A stretch of 64,000 bases of DNA from Amycolatopsis cihanbeyliensis (GTDB lineage: Bacteria > Actinomycetota > Actinomycetes > Mycobacteriales > Pseudonocardiaceae): NCBI RefSeq assembly GCF_006715045.1, contig NZ_VFML01000002.1:1-64000 (forward strand), in the 5' to 3' direction. Below the pieces are notes generated by a model. That model was not told where the DNA came from and ran no database searches. It saw nothing but the letters and a program-made list of their open reading frames with translations. Both the position numbers and the translations under genes were made by a program. Below are positions 58,685-64,000 of this stretch, one piece after another (position 1 is the stretch's first letter; each line of letters opens with the position of its first letter).

Positions 58685-60967
58685 TCACGCCTCGGCCGCT
58701 TCCTCAGTGGTGACGGTTCGCGACCGCTCGGCGAGCCGGTCACGGGCCTCGGCCACCCGCAGCGTGCTCAGATCCGGGTAGTGCTGCCGTGCCCGGGTCC
58801 AGTGCCGTTCCGCCGCGGCCCGATCGCCCCGCGCCGCGGCGAGGTTGCCGAGGCCGGTCTCCGCACGCGCCGTCTCGTGCCGGCTCCCGACGCCCTCGCC
58901 CAGGGTGCGAGCCTGCCGGTAGGCCCGCGCTGCCTGGTCCCACCGACCGGACCGGTAGTACGCCAGTCCCAGGCAGTTCAGTGTCATCGCGGCGTCCAGG
59001 TCCAGTCCGAGCTCCTGGCAGGAACGCAAGGCGGTCAGGGCGTGCTCCACCGCGTGCTCGACCGCCCCGGACTCGGCCTCGATCAGGGCGATACCGCGCA
59101 GGGTGATGGCCGCGTTGCGCGGTAACCCGTGCCGCTCGTAGAAATCCAGCGCGAGGCGCAGGTCCCGCACAGCCGCCTGGTGCTCGCCGCGATGGTGGGT
59201 CACCCATGCGTTGTTGGCCAGGGCGCCGCTGATACCCGGGCCGTCGCCGAGTGCGCGGAAGAGCCCGAGCGCCTCCCGGTAGCAAGCCGCCGCCGCGTCC
59301 AGATCCCCGAGTTCGAGATGGGGAACGCCGAGGTTGTTCAGGCTGCCCGCGCGGGCGAGGTCGTCCCCCGCCTCCTTCGCCGCGGCAACGGCGAGAGAGT
59401 GCGTCTCGATCCATGGCTGCCGCAGCTTGGTCAGGAAGAAGAAGTCCCGCAGGCTGAATGCCAACTGCCAGCACCGCTCCCGCGGCCCGCCCTCGGCGGC
59501 CAGCCTGCACAGCGCGACGAGGTTGGGCCACTCCGCGGTGAACCAGGCGAGCGCGGCGTCGATGTCCCGCAGCGGTGCGGGCTCGACGGGCAGCGGGCCG
59601 AGGCGCACTTCCGGTCTGCTGCGGTGCGGGGCCAGCAGGGCGGAGGCGCGCTCGGCCCCGGCAAGTGCGAAGTCGATCAGCCTGCCGACCGCGGCCTGCC
59701 GTTGCGGTGGTGGTACCGCGCCGTGCGTGGCGAAGACGCGGAGCAGGTCGTGGAACTGGTACCGGTCCGGCGCCCGCTGGACGAGCAGGTTGGCGTCGTG
59801 CAGCCCGGTGAGTGCCCGCTCGGCCGCGGTCAGGTCGATGCCGGCCAGCACGCCGGCCGCGCGGAGGTCGATGTCCTGACCCGGATGCAGGGCGAGCACG
59901 GTGAACATGTGCCGCTGCTCCACGGGCAGGCCGTGATAGGAGAGGCGGAAGGCGGCGGTGACGCTCCGCTCGCCGTCGTCCAGCAGGACCAACCTGGCCT
60001 GCTCGTCGGCGAGCCGGGTGGCCAGCTCGTCCGGGGTCCAGGTGGGGTTGCCGCGGTAGCGGGCGGCGGCGATGCGGACCGCGAGCGGCAACCTGCCACA
60101 CCGATCGCCGATCCGGGCCAGCAGCCGGTCCGTGTGCTCGTCCGTGCCGGGCGGCGGCAGAGCGGTGCCCACGACGCGCCGGAACAGCGCGGCCGCCTCG
60201 GCCTCCGGCATGGTGTCCAGCATGATGTGCTGCGCGTCATCCAGGGCGTGCAACCGGTTCCGGCTGGTGACCAGCACGCGGCAGTTCGGTTCCGCGGGTA
60301 GCAGGGGCACGACCTGCCGCGCGCTGCGCACGTTGTCCAGCACGATGAGGAAACGTCTGCCGCGCAACCGGTTCCGGTAGACACCCGCGCGGTCGTCGAC
60401 ATCGCGGGGAATCTCCTCCCCTGGCACACCCAGCACCCGCAGGCAACGGTCGAGTGCCTCGGCGGGGGACACCTCGGTGGCGTCGGGGGTGTGACCGCGC
60501 AGGTCCAGGAACAGGCATCCGTCGGTGAACCGGCCCTCGAGCCGATGCGCCACCCGCGCGGCCAGCGTGGTCTTACCCACCCCGGCCATCCCGCTGAGCA
60601 CGCAGACCCGCGACGCGACGGCACCGTCGTCCAGCAGCACGGCTCGGATCTGTCCGAGTTCCCGCGCCCGGCCGGTGAAGTGCGCCGTGACCGGGGGCGG
60701 AGCGGGCAGCGAGGGAGCGGGTGGCCGTGGCACCTGTTGCCGTCGTTGCCTGCCGTCCGGTACGAGCGCGACCAGCGCGCCCGCGGTATGGAACTCGGCG
60801 TCACACAGCAGGGCGAGCGACATGTTCGGCGCCGCGGCGCCGGTTTCCACCTTGCTCAGGTAGCCCTTGCTGTAGTGCACCCGCTCCGCGAGACGGGTCA
60901 GGGACAGGCCCGCGGCGAGCCGTAACCGGCGCAGTTCGGCGCCGAAGGTGTCCTGCCGGTCGCTCAT
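58685..60967 (-). CDS. XRE HTH / NB-ARC / TPR STAND regulator
   Basis: A 760-residue protein with an N-terminal XRE-type helix-turn-helix (about 8-60; LRLAAGLSLTRLAERVHYSKGY), an NB-ARC NTPase with Walker A GMAGVGKTT (126-134) and a FLIVLDNV Walker B region, and a C-terminal tail of TPR-like helical repeats (about 500-745; LNNLGVPHLELGDLDAA, LNCLGLAYYRSGRWDQAA). In actinomycetes this architecture is a common signal-gated transcription regulator; a role in abortive defence has been proposed for related STAND proteins. The 31-residue membrane peptide gene lies 137 bases upstream on the same strand. ATG 60967 starts MSDRQDTFGAELRRLR, typical for the family. Confidence 0.9.
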   Translation of the reverse strand: MSDRQDTFGAELRRLRLAAGLSLTRLAERVHYSKGYLSKVETGAAAPNMSLALLCDAEFHTAGALVALVPDGRQRRQQVPRPPAPSLPAPPPVTAHFTGRARELGQIRAVLLDDGAVASRVCVLSGMAGVGKTTLAARVAHRLEGRFTDGCLFLDLRGHTPDATEVSPAEALDRCLRVLGVPGEEIPRDVDDRAGVYRNRLRGRRFLIVLDNVRSARQVVPLLPAEPNCRVLVTSRNRLHALDDAQHIMLDTMPEAEAAALFRRVVGTALPPPGTDEHTDRLLARIGDRCGRLPLAVRIAAARYRGNPTWTPDELATRLADEQARLVLLDDGERSVTAAFRLSYHGLPVEQRHMFTVLALHPGQDIDLRAAGVLAGIDLTAAERALTGLHDANLLVQRAPDRYQFHDLLRVFATHGAVPPPQRQAAVGRLIDFALAGAERASALLAPHRSRPEVRLGPLPVEPAPLRDIDAALAWFTAEWPNLVALCRLAAEGGPRERCWQLAFSLRDFFFLTKLRQPWIETHSLAVAAAKEAGDDLARAGSLNNLGVPHLELGDLDAAAACYREALGLFRALGDGPGISGALANNAWVTHHRGEHQAAVRDLRLALDFYERHGLPRNAAITLRGIALIEAESGAVEHAVEHALTALRSCQELGLDLDAAMTLNCLGLAYYRSGRWDQAARAYRQARTLGEGVGSRHETARAETGLGNLAAARGDRAAAERHWTRARQHYPDLSTLRVAEARDRLAERSRTVTTEEAAEA

Positions 60968-61104
60968 CCGTAGTCACTCCCCCGCACGTCCTGCCCAGTA
61001 TGGCGGCCGAGACGTTCCGGCGGGTACCCCGCGGGAGTGCCGAACGCGGTCGACGAAGCCGAGGACCAGGTGTGCTCGGCTGCGGCCGGACCGGGGACTC
61101 GCGG

Positions 61105-61200
61105 CTACCCACCCGCCAGCACCGCACCGAACACGACGGCGATCAGCATCAACCACAGTGCGATCCGGACCATCGAAGAGACGGACACCAGTACCTTCAT
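61105..61200 (-). CDS. Predicted 31-residue single-pass membrane peptide
   Basis: A short gene encoding [16 protein letters not shown], then [15 protein letters not shown] and TAG. The last 20 residues are a continuous hydrophobic helix long enough to cross the membrane. AGGAAGG lies about 9 bases upstream of the ATG, a good ribosome site. I recognise no family. The hydrophobic reading and the SD make it likely to be translated, but such a short frame can arise by chance. It is on the same strand as, and upstream of, the XRE/NB-ARC gene and might be expressed with it. Confidence 0.5.
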   Translation of the reverse strand: MKVLVSVSSMVRIALWLMLIAVVFGAVLAGG

Positions 61201-61389
61201 GGGAAACTACCTTCCTGGCCGGTCGAATGGGCCACCGCGAGGCGGTTTGTCGAATCCTCCCGAAATTCCCTTACCCGAAGGATGACCGGCCGGCATTGCC
61301 GAAACAACGCGTTTCCTGTTTCCGCACAGGGCGGGAAACACGGACCGTACAGCCGCAGGTCGTGGGCAACTGTCGGCGATCGCCGGACC

Positions 61390-61700
61390 TCAGACGCTGT
61401 CCAGCTCGGTCGGCACGGCACCGGCATGCAGCATCGTCTCCATCGCGGCGAGCACCCGCCGCGACGCCGTTCCGTCCCCGTAGGGCGAGGGGATCGACGC
61501 AACCCCCGTAACCGCTCGCCTATTGATCCGGTCCGCTGCCGCAGTAGCGTGTCGCGCCGCCCGCCCGGTTCGGCCCGTACGCTGAACGTGCCTTCCGCTT
61601 CCGGACGCTCGGTGCTGCGCCGCACCACCACGACCGGCCGCTTGAGCACGCTGGCTTCCTCCTGCAAACCGCCGGAATCCGACACGATCAGCCCTCCCGA
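61390..61700 (-). pseudogene. Remnant of UDP-N-acetylglucosamine 2-epimerase (WecB-like), C-terminal part
   Basis: Reading leftward, one frame gives [20 protein letters not shown] and [14 protein letters not shown], the substrate-binding core of WecB-type epimerases (usually LTDSGGVQEE...TERPE). Another frame then gives [20 protein letters not shown] and a stop at 61390, the usual C-terminal NPYGDG...ERI segment. The frame change and the missing residues between the two show decay. The homology ends abruptly at about 61,700, where a different, opposite-strand remnant begins. Confidence 0.75.
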
Positions 61701-62607
61701 CCGGTATCGCGGCGCGTTGTTCTTCGCCGACAGCATTCGTGGCTGCATCTGGTCGATGCCGCTGGACGAGCAGGGTGAACCCGATCCGAGCAGGACGGAG
61801 CCGTTCCTCAGCGACCTGAGCATGCCCGTGAAGCTCTACACCGGTCCCGAAGGCGACCTGCTCTACCTCTCCTTCACCGGCGCGAACGGCGGATCGTTGC
61901 ACCGGGTCCCCTATCGGGCCCCGGCCGCGACCGCCCTGTCCGATGCCTCGGACACGGCCACGTCCACGCATCCTCCCGGTCCACGAGGTCTGGTCGCGGA
62001 GTATGGTTTCAACGAGGGCGATGGTGAGGTCGCGGTGGACAGCGGCGGCCACCGAAACCACGGCGAGCTCTCCGGCCCGCTACGAGTGTCCGGTGGCCGA
62101 TACGGGGATGGCCTGTGGTTCGACGGGGTCGATGACTGGGTCGAGGTACCCGCCTCGCGCAGTCTCGCGGCACCCTGGTTCACCGTCGAACTGTGGACCC
62201 TGCCGAGCAGCTTCCGGGATCGCTGGCAGATCGGTGCCCTTCGCGGCAGCCAGCGGGACATCGAGTACGGGCTCTACCCGAGTACCCCGGACAAGGGTCC
62301 CGGCGCGGTGGCGACGCCACGGCGGCACCGCAACGAGCTCACCACCGACGAGTTCATCTCGGTCGACGAGTGGACACACCTCGCCCTTACCTACGACGGC
62401 AGGGCACTGCGGCTGTACGTGAACGGGACGCAGGTACGGGAGCAGGAGGCCCGGGGTGCGGTATGGCCCTCCGATCCCGCCCTCTGGTTCGGCGGTACTC
62501 CGGCCGGCGAGGACCTGCTCCACGGTATCCTCGACGAGATCGGAGTCTACAACCGTGCCCTCTCGCCTGCGGAGATCGCCAAGGACATGGAACGTCCGGT
62601 GGATTGA
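61701..62607 (+). pseudogene. 5'-truncated sugar dehydrogenase-LamG gene remnant
   Basis: The frame ending at TGA 62605-62607 begins its recognisable part with [20 protein letters not shown] and LYLSFTGANGGSLHRVPYRA, the last propeller blade of a PQQ-type glucose/sorbosone dehydrogenase. A LamG/concanavalin domain of about 200 residues follows (YGFNEGDGEVAVDSGGHRNH, LWFDGVDDWVEVPAS, FTVELW, WTHLALTYDGRALRLYVNG, LDEIGVYNRALSPAEIA). The body of the dehydrogenase, the signal peptide and the start are missing; upstream the open frame is only antisense to other genes. It looks like the tail of a secreted sugar oxidase cut by the rearrangement that also cut the WecB gene. A dehydrogenase of the same fold is intact at 51,881. 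Confidence 0.65.
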
Positions 62608-62609
62608 GC

Positions 62610-62633
62610 GGAACCGGCCGCGCGGCCGGTTCC
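62610..62633. terminator. Bidirectional terminator palindrome
   Basis: GGAACCGGCCGC-GCGGCCGGTTCC is a perfect 24-base palindrome in the 26 bases between the LamG stop and the convergent metX stop. It can fold into a strong hairpin on either strand. Confidence 0.8.
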
Positions 62634-63779
62634 TCACCCCGTCGACAACGCAACAGTGCTGGTCAGTTCCGAGATCAGGGAGCCGACCTGATCCGTCTCG
62701 AGCAGGAAGCCGTCGTGCCCGTACCGCGAGGAGATCACCCGCACCGGGCCGGCACCCTCGATGCCCGCGGCGAGTTCCTCCTGCTGCTGGAGCGGGTACA
62801 GCCGGTCGGTGTCGATCCCCGCCACCGTCACCTCGGCCCGTATCCTTCGTAGCGCCGCGGCCACCCCGGCACGGCCCCTGCCGACATCGTGCCGGTTCAT
62901 GGCCTCGGACAGCAGCACGTAGCTGGCGGCGTCGAAACGTTGCGCCAGCTTGCCAGCCTGATGATCCAAATAGGACTCTACCGCGAACCTGCCGCCCTGG
63001 TGGGGATCCTCCCCCGCCTGCGCGGTACGGCCGAACCGGTCGGCGAGCTCGGAGGCGCTGCGATAGGTGGTGTGCGCGATCCTGCGCGCGGTTCCGAGCC
63101 CGCACCGGGGCCCGGAACCGGTGAGATGGTAGTCACCGCCGAGCCAGTCGGGGTCGCCGCGAATCGCCGCGAGCTGCGCCGCGGTCCAGGCGATCTGGTC
63201 GGCGCCGCTCGCCGCGCAGGCCGCCAGCACCAGCAGGCGGCGCACCCGGTTCGGGAAGGTGATCGCCCATTCCAACGCGCGCATCCCGCCCATCGACCCG
63301 CCGAGCACCAGTGCCCACTCCCGGATGCCGAGCTCGTCGGCGAGCGCGGCCTCCGCCACCACCGTGTCCCGGATCGACAACCGGGGGAACCGGCTGCCCC
63401 ACGGCCGCCCGTCCGCCGCCGGGCCTGCCGGGCCGGTGCTGCCCTGGCAGCCGCCCAGCACGTTCGGCGCGACCACGAACAGCTCCCTGGTGTCCAGCGC
63501 CCGACCCGGGCCGATCACCCCGTCCCACCAACCCGGCGTCGGATGGCCGGCGCCCGCGGGCCCGGCCGCGTGACTGTCCCCGGTCAGCGCATGCAGGACC
63601 AGCACCGCGTTCCCACCGCCCGCGCTCGGCACTCCCCAGGTCTCGTAGGCGAGCCGGTAACCGGGCAGCACCTCGCCCCCGGACAGCGGCAGCGGACCCG
63701 GTGCGGTGAACCACCGGCGCCGCCCGGGTGGATCCCCCGGGCGCCACGCGCCGGTCACCGGGACGACACCCGCGGTCAC
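62634..63779 (-). CDS. metX: Homoserine O-acetyltransferase (MetX)
   Basis: A 381-residue alpha/beta hydrolase-fold acyltransferase of methionine biosynthesis, transferring acetyl from acetyl-CoA to homoserine. Visible are HALTGDSH, the VLGGCQGSTGP segment typical of MetX, the nucleophile elbow LVLGGSMGGMRALEW (Ser162), and the C-terminal Asp (DTDRLYP) and His (YGHDGFL) of the catalytic triad. The start is GTG 63779, which overlaps the stop of the upstream sulfhydrylase gene (GTGA), so the two are translationally coupled. This is core metabolism and shows that the window has left the accessory region. Confidence 0.96.
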   Translation of the reverse strand: MTAGVVPVTGAWRPGDPPGRRRWFTAPGPLPLSGGEVLPGYRLAYETWGVPSAGGGNAVLVLHALTGDSHAAGPAGAGHPTPGWWDGVIGPGRALDTRELFVVAPNVLGGCQGSTGPAGPAADGRPWGSRFPRLSIRDTVVAEAALADELGIREWALVLGGSMGGMRALEWAITFPNRVRRLLVLAACAASGADQIAWTAAQLAAIRGDPDWLGGDYHLTGSGPRCGLGTARRIAHTTYRSASELADRFGRTAQAGEDPHQGGRFAVESYLDHQAGKLAQRFDAASYVLLSEAMNRHDVGRGRAGVAAALRRIRAEVTVAGIDTDRLYPLQQQEELAAGIEGAGPVRVISSRYGHDGFLLETDQVGSLISELTSTVALSTG

Positions 63780-64000
63780 AGCGCTTCCTTCGCCGCCAGG
63801 AATCCCGCCTCCAGGTCGGCCCGGAGATCCTCGATTCCCTCCAGCCCGACCGACAGCCGCACGAGGCCGGGCGTGACCCCGGCCACGGCCTGCTCCTCGG
63901 GGGCGAGCTGGGAATGCGTGGTGCTCGCCGGGTGCACGATCAGGCTACGCACATCGCCGATGTTGACCAGTTGGCTGAACAGCCGGGTGCCGTCCACGAA
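63776..64000 (-). CDS. metY: O-acetylhomoserine sulfhydrylase (MetY), C-terminal end only
   Basis: The last 74 residues of a PLP-dependent Cys/Met metabolism enzyme; the gene enters from the right edge. FVDGTRLFSQLVNIGDVRSL, VHPASTTHSQL and PGLVRLSVGLEGIEDL are the standard C-terminal motifs of O-acetylhomoserine aminocarboxypropyltransferase, including the Arg that binds the substrate carboxylate (RLSVG). It feeds on the product of the downstream metX gene, to which it is coupled by a 4-base GTGA overlap. The ATG at 63997 is internal, not the start. Confidence 0.93.
   Translation of the reverse strand, partial: FVDGTRLFSQLVNIGDVRSLIVHPASTTHSQLAPEEQAVAGVTPGLVRLSVGLEGIEDLRADLEAGFLAAKEAL

Noticed and set aside
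60721..62607. A single 628-codon rightward gene
   Set aside because: Its first 330 codons are antisense to the XRE/NB-ARC gene, the small peptide gene and the WecB remnant; only the part after about 61,700 resembles a protein.

Overview
The window is high-GC actinomycete DNA. Long type I PKS modules, GTG starts, twin-arginine exported proteins and actinobacterial regulator types suggest a member of the Pseudonocardiales or a relative; the genus cannot be fixed from the sequence alone. It runs from inside a polyene macrolide (mycosamine-bearing antifungal) gene cluster, over the cluster edge, into accessory and core chromosome ending in methionine genes.

1-27,957 (leftward): a cytochrome P450, a five-module PKS of 7,822 residues and the first 1,079 residues of the next PKS form one leftward run. 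The five modules read as DH/KR (double bond), KR (hydroxyl), methylmalonyl AT plus KR (methyl and hydroxyl), KR (hydroxyl) and a dead KR (ketone). This is the order that builds the last polyene double bond, the mycosamine-bearing hydroxyl, the branch carbon that becomes a carboxyl, and the hemiketal ketone in amphotericin, nystatin and pimaricin type polyenes. 28,139-39,739: mycosamine genes (GDP-mannose 4,6-dehydratase, aminotransferase, glycosyltransferase) alternate with two copies of a regulator pair (LAL-type LuxR followed by PAS-LuxR). Two near-consensus PAS-LuxR operators lie in the divergent promoter between the P450 and the dehydratase. A pair of MITE-like repeats sits between the second LAL and PAS-LuxR genes, and one copy supplies the last residues and stop codon of the LAL gene.

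39,882-42,286: a 1-phosphofructokinase, a DUF5988-like small protein and a DeoR-type regulator. 42,520-45,546: a NACHT NTPase with a leucine-rich-repeat-like tail (bacterial NLR-like). 45,591-47,851: a membrane-anchored Met/His-rich protein coupled to a secreted LVIVD-repeat protein. 48,225-50,395: an RraA-like/cupin pair divergent from a GlxA-type AraC regulator.

50,832-57,795: a three-gene operon of exported proteins closed by a strong terminator: a two-domain laccase, a 1,337-residue multidomain protein (ThuA split by a discoidin domain, PQQ-type sugar dehydrogenase, PKD, DUF1080) and a cupredoxin with four Ig-like repeats. The last two proteins share an unrecognised domain of about 80 residues. 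The set looks like an extracellular copper-linked sugar-oxidation system and is the best candidate here for something undescribed.

58,032-64,000: a TIR-domain gene broken by one extra base, an XRE/NB-ARC/TPR regulator, a 31-residue membrane peptide, a scar joining remnants of a UDP-GlcNAc 2-epimerase and a sugar dehydrogenase-LamG gene, then metX and the 3' end of an O-acetylhomoserine sulfhydrylase gene. No tRNA, rRNA or CRISPR array was seen.
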